64,000 bases of DNA from Dichotomocladium elegans (taxonomy: Eukaryota; Mucoromycota; Mucoromycetes; Mucorales; Lichtheimiaceae): the NCBI GenBank assembly GCA_025716815.1, contig JAIXMN010000020.1, positions 62,001 through 126,000 on the forward strand. The letters run 5' to 3'. The translations under genes and the position numbers were made by a program. The number at the start of each line of letters is the position of its first letter. Position 1 is the stretch's first letter. This document shows positions 11,682-23,119 of the stretch, piece by piece. The notes under the pieces are model-generated. The model had not been told where the DNA came from and did not search any database. It was given only the letters and a program-made list of their open reading frames with translations.

Positions 11682-13376
11682 ATGGCACCATTGCGCATGC
11701 TGGAGTTCTACTCTGGCATTGGAGGAATGGTGAGCGTCATTTTTTATACCCATTGTCCGCGACATGCGCTGAGAAAATGAACACTAGCATTATGCAGCTA
11801 TTCTCGCCGGTTGGGATTTCGAAGTAATCAAAGCGTTCGATATTAACAATGTTGCAAACGATGTGAGTCGTAGCCATTCGAGTGACATGCACGAAACTGA
11901 TCGACGATGGCATTTGCTAAGGTTTATAAACACAACTTTGGCACTAAAACAGTCGGACAGGTACCGGAGGCATAAGTAAAGGAAAGAAAAGAAAAGGAAA
12001 GTGCTGATGACTGATAAACTCTAATCAAATTATCAGCGACAAATTGAAGCATTGACCCTGGAGTACTACGACCGTGTGGCTGCGGATGTATGGACCATGT
12101 CGCCACCCTGCCAGCCATACACTCGCGTCGGTCTTCAACAAGGCAGCCAGGATGCTCGTTCAAAAAGCTTCCTCCACCTCTTGAACGTGCTAGAAAAAAT
12201 GACGCATCAACCCAAGTTTATCCTCGTCGAAAACGTGAAAGGATTTGAGGCATGGGCTGGTCTCTTCATGATCCGTAACTATATGCTATGGCATTCTCTG
12301 ATACCTGTTCTTATGTTCACTAGGAATCGGATTCACGAGATATGTTGACAAGCACATTGGAACATTGCGGATACACATACCAAGAGTTCTTACTGACTCC
12401 TTTGCAACTGGGAATTCCAAATTCAAGAATGCGATACTACTTACTGGTGAGCTGCTAGCTTGCTTTGTGGAAAGAGACATCTTATTGACTTCTTGCTCAA
12501 GGCCAAGCGGAAACCCATGACCTTCGCCCTCCCACCCACAGGCACCATTTTAGGTTTTATTCCAAAATCAGAGAAGATGCCAACGGCATTTACCGATAAC
12601 CGAACAGCATCGTTCTTAAATGAAGCTGAACTTTTACATGCTTCTGCATCTGGTATCGCGATTGGTCAGATCCTTCAATATTTGGAAAACGATCTCGAGG
12701 ATATTGAAACGTACAGGATACCAGATAAAGTATGAACATATCTTGTCTCATTCGGTGATCCAACTGGATACGTAACCATCGAATTTAGGTATTACTCAAG
12801 CACGGACATGTCTTTGATATCGTCAAGCCAAAGATGAGACGAAGCTGCTGTTTTACAAAAGGTAAGGAATGCTAAGCTATAACTTTGTAAAAAACAATGT
12901 TGTTCATCATCATATAAAATCAAGGATACTATCATTATGCTGAGGCGACGGGTAAATGTCATCACTAGTTGTTTGCATACATCCAGTACTATTCCTGCGA
13001 TGATAACGGTCTGATGGATGAATAGGATCGATCTTGCAAATGAATGAAGAATTGAACGTAAGCACCTGGTTTTCGTTGGGGAACTTGAATAGTGTATAAC
13101 CATATGGCTATATTACGATAGACGACTGATGTGTTTGATGCGGCCTCCCGACATAAAGCCAATGGAGAGGAAGACGCAGCTCTTGGGCTTTTAAGGTCAC
13201 TTGAACTGCGCTATTTTACACCCCGTGAAGTTTCCAACTTGATGGGATTTCCTGCTTCATTCGATTTTCCAGAGACATCAACGCTCAAACAAAAGTACAG
13301 AACGCTTGGGAATAGCATCAACGTGCGCTTAGTCGCAGAACTCATGGTGTATCTAATGAAAGACACGGAAGAATAG
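11682..13376 (+). CDS. DNMT2: tRNA (cytosine-5-)-methyltransferase, DNMT2/TRDMT1 family
   Basis: Methylates C38 of tRNA-Asp (and some other tRNAs) using S-adenosylmethionine. Ten exons: 11682-11729, 11788-11862, 11922-11960, 12037-12249, 12324-12446, 12502-12729, 12789-12861, 12926-12952, 13026-13057 and 13122-13376, giving 370 residues, close to the family length of about 390. Motif I LEFYSGIGGMHYA binds the cofactor; motif IV PPCQPY carries the catalytic cysteine C79, the same number as in human; ENVKGFE (119-125) is motif VI; RSCCFTKGY and LGNSINV are the late motifs. The Dnmt2 hallmark CFTKGY is intact, so the enzyme should be active. The intron 12250-12323 needs a GC donor (GAG/GCATGG). 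It is followed closely by RPS30. Confidence 0.95.
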
Positions 13377-13552
13377 AGGTTTCTTTCTGATACAGAAGGA
13401 CGTTTTGCGCGGCACTTGCAATGGTTGAGGAAATAAAAAATTAACTTTGCCCGCGGACTTACGAGGATTCAGTCTGTGGCTTATATCGGCGGGTGCTTGT
13501 AGGGACCGTTTGTCCAAATTTTTTTGAACCCTCTCTTTCCACTTTTTACAAC

Positions 13553-13959
13553 ATGGTATGTTTCCGACAATATTCAAATGCGTCTCTTCGCCACTCCATT
13601 CGTCCGAGCTATTGTGACGACGTGTTTCGCTTAAGGCGCTCTCTTTTTCCTTACCTCTCGCCCTTCCCAAGTACGTGATGAACTGAATTTCGACATGCGT
13701 ATAGGGTAAAGTCCACGGTTCGCTCGCCAGAGCTGGTAAGGTCAAGTCTCAGACCCCCAAGGTCGCCAAGCAGGAGAAGAAGAAGGCTTTGACCGGTCGC
13801 GCCAAGAAGAGACAAGTCTACAAGTAAGCAACCATAGTAACAATACATGGTAGATCATGCTACTCATCCTCCTGTTTCTCTAGCCGCCGCTTCGTCAACA
13901 TCACCACCGCTCCCGGTGGCAAGCGCAGAATGAACCCTGCTCCTACTCAAGGCCCTTAA
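13553..13959 (+). CDS. RPS30: 40S ribosomal protein eS30
   Basis: Small-subunit ribosomal protein near the decoding centre. Exons 13553-13555, 13705-13823 and 13884-13959 give 65 residues: [18 protein letters not shown], a lysine-rich middle, then RRFVNIT and [10 protein letters not shown]. As in other fungi it has no N-terminal ubiquitin-like fusion (unlike animal FAU). The first coding exon is just the ATG, followed by GTATGT, the same arrangement as in RPL42. The upstream gap to DNMT2 is only 176 bp. An AATAAA lies at about 13991. Confidence 0.97.
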
Positions 13960-14810
13960 ATGCTATCCGACTTTTTTTTTGATTGACTGAAATAAAAAAG
14001 TTTGCACTTAGCAAGGCATCCTATTTATTTTTTGCAGACTAATTTCGAAAATGATGCGAGTATCGTGTGTATATGAATGTAGTAAAACGAATAAATCGAT
14101 CGGGTGGGTAGAGAGATAGATCTACATCACCACACGGACTGATCTTACTACAACTCTGCATATTTCTTTTGATTCCTGGATATTGCAAGCGACTGTGGAT
14201 GGCCGCAGTGAACGTTACATACTCTTTTTCCCTTGTCGGCATTCCTTCCGCAGCCGAAGTATTGCAGAATCCCTTTGCTTGCCATTCACCTAGGATATAG
14301 TGGCGCGTGCTAGCAGTACTTGGACCCAGCAGAGGTGTTTTCCTCCTGATATCACTATTGGAGTCATTTCATTCCTCCCATTGTTTATGGATTCACTGGG
14401 TGATAATGTCCTAGCTGGGATGGGATGGTTGTTGATGGTCTTCTCCAGGCATCCAAGACGGGCATAAGAAGGGTAAACTGTGAGGTCTCGTCAATGGATA
14501 TTGGCAAACATTGTGGGTTAAATTATGAGGGGTAAAATTGTGACTCGAAATTAATTCTAACCACGGATATGGGAGGCCTACCAAATACCCACCTTCACAC
14601 TGCAAATGGAACGCCCTCTTTTTTTAGTGGTAGTCAGTACGTATATAGGTGGAAGGGAGGAGGAGAAACTGACAGCGACTGGGATCACGGAATATGGATG
14701 GATCAATGACTCGATGGATGGATGGATGGGGATAATCGATCATTGAGATGGATTGAGAGGTCATTCTATCTAACATGGATGAACTGCTCATTCTGTAGCT
14801 CGCCGACGTA
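13960..14810. other. Intergenic, upstream of eS7
   Basis: About 850 bp without a supported gene. It holds an imperfect GATG repeat (about 14705-14728). A CTGTAG acceptor-like site 12 bp before the eS7 start hints at a 5'-UTR intron. Confidence 0.5.
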
Positions 14811-15686
14811 ATGGCTTCGCACAAGATCACCAAGCTCGCCGGAGCTCAACCCATTAACGAATTCGAGCTTACGGTTGCTCAAGCTCTTATCGATTTGGAG
14901 AACAACGTCGCCGAATTGAAGAGCGACCTCCGTCCTCTTACCATCACTGCTGCCAAGGAGGTAATGAGATTACACGAACGAACACGCAAAACGACGGCAC
15001 ACGAGCTAATGACAGACACACATACACACACACGCACACACACACACACATACATACATATATACATATATACATACACGCGGATAGATTGAGGTCGGCG
15101 GTGGTAAGAAGGCTATCGCCATCTTCGTGCCTGTTCCCCAGCTCAAGGCTTTCCACAAGGTTCAGCAGAGGTTCGTGTGTCCGTTTTGTCTGTCCGTCCC
15201 CTGACTGACAAAGCGTATGGGATATTCCCTAATTTGCCTTTATTTGTGCCTGTCAAATAGATTGACCCGTGAGTTGGAGAAGAAGTTCTCTGACCGCCAC
15301 ATTGTCTTTGTCGGCCAGCGTCGCATCCTCGCTAAGCCCAGCCGTCGCTCGAACCCCAAGCAGCCCCGCCCCCGCTCGCGCACCTTGACTGCTGTTCACG
15401 ACGCCATCCTTGAGGACCTTGCCTTCCCCTCCGAGATCATTGGCAAGCGCACCCGCGTCAAGGTCGACGGTACCAAGACCATCAAGGCGTAAGTGTCATT
15501 TTTTTAAAACATGTATCCAAAGATGCCGATCGGTGCTCAATTTCCACCGTCCCTTTACTCGATAGTTTCCTCGATCCCAAGGATGCTACTTCGCTCGAGT
15601 ACAAGCTCGATACCTTTGCTGCTGTCTACAAGAAGCTCACCGGCAAGGCTGTTGTGTTCGAGTTCCCTGCCAGCGTTGATTTCTAA
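14811..15686 (+). CDS. RPS7: 40S ribosomal protein eS7
   Basis: Small-subunit ribosomal protein. Exons 14811-14960, 15088-15170, 15261-15488 and 15566-15686 give 193 residues, the usual size. Typical segments: [64 protein letters not shown] and a C-terminus ending [11 protein letters not shown]. All donors are standard. Intron 1 carries a CA-rich microsatellite. The ATG at 14811 is chosen because [11 protein letters not shown] begins the conserved protein. Confidence 0.97.
15017..15077. repeat. CA/TA microsatellite in eS7 intron 1
   Basis: A CA-dinucleotide run that grades into CATA/TATA units; polymorphic repeats are tolerated here because they lie inside an intron. Confidence 0.9.
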
Positions 15687-15945
15687 TTTGTTGCTTTGCA
15701 TTTCATATAAACATTCTTAATATAAAAGGGCAAACTAAAAGGCATATCTTGACGAGCAATGAATATTGGAGTATCCTGTGTAATCTCAGCTAGTTCTCCT
15801 AACATACGGAAAAACGCTGCGCAGGTTGCAGTTGCACGCAAGCGCACACCTACTCTCTCACACACACAAAAAAAAAGGAACAGAAGCGGCGGAATAAACT
15901 TAACCAAAAATTTGTTCCTTTCACCCGTCCTGCTCATTTCCAGGC

Positions 15946-18018
15946 ATGACCATGGAGACACAATTCGCACCGATGAAATCGCTTGGATACCCCTCGCAAG
16001 AGCTCGTATCCCTACCGGCCAAAGATATCAACAAGAAATTGGCAAATTTACGGAAGCAACTTCAAAAAGACACAGGCTTCGGCCTGGCGGTTAAGTCGTA
16101 TGATCATGCTGGCTTCCGGAAGCAAAAGGTGAGGGATACAAGAGACTCTTTGTTTTTTCTGAAAGGAATAGCAGTAGCGTTGCATCTAGTAGCATAGGGA
16201 AAGAACAGACGATATTGAGTTTTATAATAAGAATACACGTAGCCGACCGAGAGCCTCGCCAAGCGGGGTAGCTTCAACGAACGGTCCGGCGTCTCGAGCG
16301 GAAGGGTGGAACGTCCCGTCGATGGGCGCCTATGGCCATGTTGTACAAGACCGTCAACTCCATAGTCCGACGAAATATCCTGGAAGTCCTTTTCAGGTGC
16401 AATCTCCGAGCGATAGACTTTTGTCACATTCAGGACCAACCTGGCCGCCCGAGTCTTCCTTACTGTCGGTCGAAGACCAGAGCGAGCTCATCAGTGAATA
16501 TTATCTGCATTGTCACCCACAACTACCGCTCATCAATAGACAGGACATGGAGAAGCAGCTTGAGAAGTGCAGGGCCAACCCTCTCGAGTCATATCTTTCG
16601 CCGTTGTTCTTCTACGCTGTGTTCACGTGCGCCTCTCGGTTCTCAGACAAGTTCCGCGGCGTTGGAGACCTTTGCCTAGAACAGGCCCTCGCCTTCCGGG
16701 AAGCTTTCTTCGGCTACCCATGCGTCAGCTCGGTCATCGCTCTGCTTTTGCTTTCTCTCCACCTGGAGCGCATCAAACAAAAACCACACACATCATTTGC
16801 AACGGCTCTCGCTGGCGAGGCCTTTACGATGGTCCAAGAGTTGGGCTTACACAAGCTGTGTAACGTCGGTCCCGACCCTGATGACCAAGAGCTTGCGGTA
16901 CGTACTTTCTGGGCTGCTTTCACAACCGATCGGTTAGCATGTGTGTCATCGGGTCGTCCATTTACCTTTGACGAGAAAGACATGTAAGCTTCTATCCATT
17001 TGCCCAATCTTTGGCCCATCACTTACTGAGGCTCGTTAGCGATGTAACCCCTCCTAAGCTCTCTGCCCTGGAGCGCGATAATTATCCTGAAAACGAAACA
17101 TACATGCGCAACTTCAATTTTCTGATCGACATCAGTAAGGTTATAGGCCGTGTGGTACGGTTCAACTACTCGGCCCAATCCGCGCAACATCGTAGCCCAT
17201 CCTTGGTAACATAAACCATCCGCATACCCACCCTTCCATAACCATTGGTAGATTTCAGTTTCTACAAAGGGCAGCTAATCTTTTCTCTCTCTCTCTCTCG
17301 CATATCAGCATCAGGAAGCCATGCTTTCGACATTGGACTCCTGGGTTGCTTCCCTCATCAAAGAAACCAATCAATCATCAACCGATAATTCACAGAATAC
17401 CACACCTTTTCAGCGGCATTTTGACATACAAAAAACACTCCTATTGTATTGCATGTTAATACTTTTGCATCAACCCTATGTCGATGACGTATCACCAAAC
17501 CCGAATTCGAACAAAAAGAACTCGGAGACAAGACCTTCGCTTGATATCTGCTCCGATGCAGCAACCGTCATCACCGATATTGCTTATCGTCTTCCCCTTG
17601 CTGATATAAGGTATCTTGGTAACTGGTCTGAAACACTCTATGCCATCCTGACAGCAACGCGCGTTCATCTCATGAATGCATCGTTTCGGAATGATGCCGA
17701 AGCCACTATGAATGGAGAAATCAATTTCTTGCGAAGTATGGCTGTTCTTGATAAGCTCGGCCATGTCCAGGGATCATCGCTGTCGCAGACCATGCAAGCA
17801 TTCCAGCAATGCTTTGATAGCCGGTCCGACTCAATTCTATCCGAATATGCAGCTCATCAGATCCGCCAAGAAGCTTGTACTGCCACGTCGGCTACCTATA
17901 TCGCTGTGCCCACTCAAGCAGCCGATTCGCGCTGGCCAACGGTGCATTCGACAGCTTCTACCTCCATGATTGATCCATCTGTATCGATAGCCACGAACAA
18001 TAACAGTATTTTATCGAT

Positions 18019-18049
<31 letters not shown>

Positions 18050-18302
18050 TCACAATCAGCAGATGGGATCCTGCCTACGCCTGGTGGGACGACCAGGAAC
18101 ACAGGAAATAATAGCTCCAAATTTATACAATATCAGCCTTCCCAGTCGGGACGAGTTCATCCGAACAATAGAGCCAACGCCAAGTCGCCTCTACGGAAAA
18201 AGCGGCCTGCTCGTCAGCCCGATAACACGGTATTCTCTGTGTATGGTGCGGGCAATACAAATGAAAACCATCCAGCAAACCTCCCGGTGGTCATGCAGCA
18301 GC

Positions 18303-18333
<31 letters not shown>

Positions 18334-18685
18334 GCAGCAGCAGCAGCAGCAGCAGCGATCTGATGCCAACGGCAACATAGATACCGATTGCTACATGCAA
18401 GACATATTAATCCCTTATGATCCCCTTTTCCTTCAAAATGAGATCATGATGGACATTAACATGGAGCCGGCTGTTTTGACACCGGATTCGTCTCAGTGGA
18501 CCTCAAGTAGCGCAGAGGACATCCGCACCTATATTTTCTCTCCTGGCAGTTTCGGGCTGATGGACACCAACAATCCTCAAACTGCGCCCCAACCCGTACT
18601 GCCTGCGAGCACGAATGGTAACTTTTACTTTCCATGGACTCAGAATGGCAATCAAGATTGGGCGTATGGTGCTACTACGTCTTGA
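15946..18685 (+). CDS. Fungal_trans-domain regulator without a visible zinc cluster
   Basis: Model: exons 15946-16128, 16193-16983, 17040-17205 and 17309-18685 (838 residues). The middle matches the regulatory domain of fungal Zn2Cys6 factors: the helix ELISEYYLHCHPQLPLI (about residue 160), then VIALLLLSLHLE, QELGLHKLCN and VRTFWAAFTTDRL. The C-terminus holds two polyglutamine tracts (18018-18048 and 18292-18356) and an acidic, proline/asparagine-rich end, as in activation domains. I found no six-cysteine DNA-binding motif in the N-terminal ~120 residues or in the 260 bp between this gene and eS7. A good CT-rich acceptor just before the first ATG (TTTCCAG at 15938-15943) may mean a missed upstream exon. 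It either uses a partner to bind DNA or the model is incomplete. Confidence 0.75.
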
Positions 18686-19454
18686 GAATGGGAGAGAAAA
18701 TATCTTGCATATTCATTCTTCCCATGCTTATATATATACATCTTTGCACCACTTTCTACCCAATCATTGTGATACCCAATCAGCACGCATTTCTTTTTTT
18801 TTCTTCATGTTACTTTATTTTCAAAAATAAATGTCGTAAACAAGGTAAAATAATGTCGTACAAAATACAAAAAAAAAATGTCGCATAGAATTGTATCAAG
18901 TTGTCGTATCAGTAGGTAAAAAGATTTCGTATCCATGGATTAAAACCTGTTAGTCAACAGAAAACAATACTCCTCCATACGCTTTAACTTACACTCAAGG
19001 GCCCCGAAGGACCCAGGAATTATCCTGGGTAGTCCCGGCAATAACCGGGACGGAGAGACAGGAAGGGTGTTCAGGAGCTCCTCTCTTCCATGGCTCATCA
19101 AGTACGGGTACGTTTGGTTAATCTATAAAGGACAGTGGATGCTAGTTGCAATAAGATAATTTGGTACTAGAGCGATCGTGCCGGATAAGATATGGAAGAG
19201 AAGGGTCGGGATGAAGTCGAGAAGAGATTTCTTTGTGATAAACGATGCTGCAGTAAATACAGCGGCGGATCACATGCTCTTTTCATCGACGATTTTCATC
19301 ATTTACTGATACTGTTTATTTTGGTGTTTTAGCCCTAGGCCGCTTGCATAGTGTATTTCAGCAATCGACATGCCGTCCGTGATGCTGTTAGAAACGGGAT
19401 TGTATTGGGCGTATTCAGAGGTCGGTTTAATAAGAGTTGCATGTGGATCTATAT

Positions 19455-19543
19455 TATAGTGGCCGCCCTTTATAATGATATCCTCGGTTCCAGAAAATCG
19501 CATCACTATAACGAATATCACTATAGCGGGCGGCCACTGTATA
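19455..19543. mobile_element. Second copy of the small pogo-like MITE
   Basis: About 89 bp with TATAGTGGCCGCCC at one end and GGGCGGCCACTGTA at the other, TA flanks, and an interior shared with 5561-5663 (CCTCGGTTCCAG and CATCACTATA). It is inserted at a different place of its host transposon than the first copy. Confidence 0.75.
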
Positions 19544-20983
19544 CAGGAAATCAAGCCAGGCCAATGGCTAATAAAACCTATTGATGATCCCACGAAGTGA
19601 GCGGTCCTCGATAGATTCAATTCATACACGCATACACTTCCTTTGTTAGCTATTTATACCGTATGACCTGTGTAGAACTATCCTAAGCCAGATCACAACT
19701 GCTCCCCATTACGGCAGTTAACTAAGCACATATGAGAATGAGAAACGAACCTTTCGAAACCGCTCGGCTTTAAGCTATTGGATGCTCCGCTGATTCATTT
19801 CATCATCGTCCCGCTTTCCAAGAACCTATTGCGTTTAACTTTGCTCCTGGCTACTGACCAAAACTGCTCATCGGATTGAGTTCAGGCGAGTATGGTGGAA
19901 GATAAGCATATCGATATCCTCGAGACTCGATGTATTTAGAGATATCCTCAGCCTTATGGAAAGGTGCATTATCTGTTACAAAAGAATGGCACTTCATACG
20001 TTCATACTTATCCATCTCGTCCATTGTTGCCTTTAAGAAGCTGAGATAATGTCCAATTATAGTTCCTCTGCTCGCAACTTCAGAGTCACCTGTCCTCCTT
20101 CTTTTCTTGGTTAATGGATGCTTGAGGTTGCTTCCAAGATTGTAGTTGTCTTTGCTATTGTCTTTGGTACTGTAACCACTGCAGGAGTCCCTTTCTTGGA
20201 CCATGCCATGCTGCGTTTCATATTACTATGGAATCCAGACTCATCAAGAAAACGCAGTTATTTCTAAAGTCGATGTCGGTCATGTCCCATCTGCGCGCCC
20301 AGTCAAGGCGCTCTTGGATTTTTGCATCATTATCCTGCCTACAGGCCGAAACCGAGCTATTTTCAAATGAAAAGTTGCATTCGTTTTTTCATGAATCGAT
20401 GGAGCGTCGTTTTGGATACTTTGAGACCCTCGAATCTCTGGAGCAGTTGATCCATCAGCTGCTCTAGGACAATGGATGTATTCTCATCTACGCATGCTAA
20501 AATAATTCTTTTATGCTCTTCATTGCGAATACGCGAGCGACACCTCTGGTTCTACGTTTCCTAAAAATGCTGTCAGGTTCCTTTTCGTACTGTGATGTCC
20601 ATCGCTGAGCTGAACGAACATGGATTCCTAGCAGCTGATCGACTCAAGATCTTTTCAAACATCCGCTTGAAAAATCTGACCTTGTCTCGGTCAGTGTATG
20701 CTGTGTAACTGCGCTTGATCCCCGCTTCTTTCATCCGAATGTATGTATCCTTTCGCTTGGGAATGTGCGTGGCAGTAAGCTCAGGGTTATCTTTGCAGGA
20801 TATGCTACGCAGATATTCAGTGCGAGAACAAACGGATTGCAGAGAGTACATTTCCTCATCAACGACATGGTCTTGGCCATCGTAGAAAAGTAGATTTTCT
20901 CATTTTAGAATGTAAAAATGTATAAAAGGGAAAGCTTTTTTTATGCGACATTTGATTTGTCATCACGCGTGAAGATCTCCGGA

Positions 20984-21045
20984 CAAAAGTCGAACCCTGC
21001 CAGTTCTGAAGTCGCAGGATCGCAAAAATACAAATCGCATTTTTG
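20984..21045. repeat. 62-bp subterminal block of copy B
   Basis: Partner of 4939-5000 with one mismatch in 62. Its flanks match copy A only as the reverse complement. Confidence 0.85.
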
Positions 21046-21221
21046 ATTTTGTATAATATCGGAAAGAATGAAATAAAAGGTCCACTTAGTACCGACGTGG
21101 ACGCCTCCTTTCCTTTCATGTACAAAAGACAATACCTCTCCTTCTCCTCTCTCCCATCCTTCGCACCCCCCATTTTGCCTCCCTTACACATCCACACTCC
21201 CTAACCCTATCCCAAGCATTC

Positions 21222-22718
21222 ATGGCTCTCTATTGGTACGAAGGGTCTACTATCCATTTAAGCTGAAAGATGTCGTTTTTGACTCAAAGAAATCGGGCGG
21301 AGGGAAAAAGTGCCTCAAGGAAAGCGCTGTAGAGCATGGTCTGAAGTCGTAACATATCGGTCGACTGTCAAAAGCGTACACTTGGCGATGGCTGCAGCCG
21401 ATGCGCTCAATAAAGCTTATCTGCATGTATGGGCCCTCCTCCACGGTACCTTCTACTCCCCCCCCCACACATACGCACGACCTCCTCCCTGAAGGGTGGG
21501 AATTTGCCTCGTATCTCTCTCTCCCTCACTCTCTGTCTGGGGTGTGTCTCGTTCCTGTCCAAACGCCATGACAACACTTACATCGAATACTTCATTTCTT
21601 CGCGAGTAAATATCTTTAATTTCTTCATCCAAAGGCTGCTAACATGAATCTGTTCCGTTAATGCATCCATGCGTTGATTTTGGCTAGGTACAAGATTATA
21701 ATCGTCGGTGGAGGCGGTAACTGATCCTGTTTCACGCGTCGGCGTAATTTACCTTCATTCCTGACCATTGCTGCTGCTGTTATTAGGCGTTGGCAAATCT
21801 GCACTGACTATTCAGTTTATTCAATCTCACTTCGTCGATGAATACGATCCGACCATTGAAGGTAATACAACTTCCACAACTTTCGCAAATCCCCTCTATG
21901 ATAAGCTAACCTAACCTGCATTGGGTGTGACACTCAATAGACAGGTAGGGATATGCTTTGAATTCATTGGATACTGAGGATATCTCGCCTCATTCTTGTC
22001 ACGGGGGGGTGCGGGCAAAAAAAATAAAGCTATCGCAAACAAACGGTGATCGATGACGAGACGGCGCTCCTTGATGTCTTGGATACTGCGGGCCAAGAGG
22101 AATATAGGTAGATGTCGGAAAGAGAGAGAGAGAGAGAGAGAGGAACTTGAGATACATCTTCGTGTGCGCGTGTGTGCGGTGGATGAAGAAAGACTTACCC
22201 TTGTGTCCATTTAGCGCCATGCGTGAACAATACATGCGTAACGGCGAAGGGTTCATCCTTGTCTACTCGATCACGTCCCGGCTTTCATTTGATGAAATAA
22301 AGACTTTTTACGAACAGATACGGCGCGTCAAGGACCGCGAATTCTTCCCTATGGTACTTGTGGGCAACAAGAGCGACCTCGAGCTAGATCGGCAAGTGTC
22401 GAGCCAAGGTATATACATACATACACATATATCATATATACATATATATATAAAAGAGGAAGACAGCTACAAAAAAGAATAGTCATTTGACGATCGTATG
22501 TAGAGGGAAAAGATCTTGCAAAAACGTATTGTTGTCCGTTCGTAGAGACCTCGGCAAAGCAGCGCATCCATGTTGATGAGGCTTTCCACGACGTGGTCCG
22601 TGAGATACGTCGAATGAATAAGGACCAAGAAGCGCGCGGGGGTCCAGGTTACCGGGACCATTTTGAGCTCGAGAATGATCGCACCAATGGAGGCTGTTGT
22701 GGATGTGTTCTCATGTGA
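21222..22718 (+). CDS. RAS1: Ras-family small GTPase
   Basis: Membrane GTPase switch controlling growth and morphogenesis. Exons 21222-21235, 21688-21716, 21787-21861, 21941-21944, 22030-22107, 22215-22408 and 22504-22718 give 202 residues. P-loop [11 protein letters not shown], switch I YDPTIEDSYRK, switch [18 protein letters not shown] and ETSAK are all present, so it should bind and hydrolyse GTP. The C-terminus ends CCGCVLM: a CaaX box (Met last, so farnesylation expected) with two upstream cysteines suited to palmitoylation. The D-S of switch I depends on a 4-nt exon (ACAG) flanked by TAG and GTAGGG; without it the frame is lost. Intron 1 is unusually long here (452 bp). The symbol is by family, not by orthology test. 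Confidence 0.93.
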
Positions 22719-23119
22719 ATGCCTATACCAACAAAGGATCATGAGATCAGAGAAGAGAGGGGAGAGAGACTAGGCAAAGGAGCATTAGTTTTTTTAATCT
22801 TTACTTATAAACTTCATATTCAAAATAAGATAAAACCGCTTAAGATTATAGAATATGCATACAAGCCGTCGTATCTACTTATTTATATTTGTAGAGATCT
22901 TTGTAGCTCAATCAGAACTACTTGCAAGCACAATTTAAGAGTGAATTTCCTATTAATGCTCCTACCTGAAAGGGTAAGGCCCTCAACCGTGATATGTGAG
23001 AGTAAGGGCAGCGCAGGCATCAGAAGACCCTTCTGTTAGTGGAACTTGTTCTCCAATCACAAATACGCTAATAAGGAAGCCATCCCCATATTAGGTTCAG
23101 CAAGATAAAAAAAAAAACC
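22719..23119. other. Intergenic with AT-rich sequence
   Basis: It lies between the Ras stop codon and the second transposase relic and may include the start of that element. No gene is seen. Confidence 0.45.

Larger units (their letters stand above)
18813..21062 (-). mobile_element. Decayed IS630/Tc1-like transposon, copy B
   Basis: The most complete relic, on the minus strand. The left end (18813-18835) is TTATTTTCAAAAATAAA plus subterminal TGTCG repeats. Coding remnants run from 20900 down to 19850: EEMYSLQSVCSRTEYLRS, FFKRMFEK, then after several frameshifts FLDESGFHSNMKRSM (first Asp, ~20240), VTDNAPFHKAEDI (second Asp, ~19960) and PPYSPELNP (~19885) just before the catalytic glutamate, where another frameshift occurs. 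It is therefore a pseudogene. A spacer GTIIGHYLSFLKATMD lies between the first and second Asp, as in the second transposase at 23.1-24.1 kb. A MITE is inserted at 19455-19543. Confidence 0.8.

Noticed and set aside
21201..21213. Telomere-like CTAACCCTA box upstream of Ras
   Set aside because: Single short match; no tandem array and no second element to support function.
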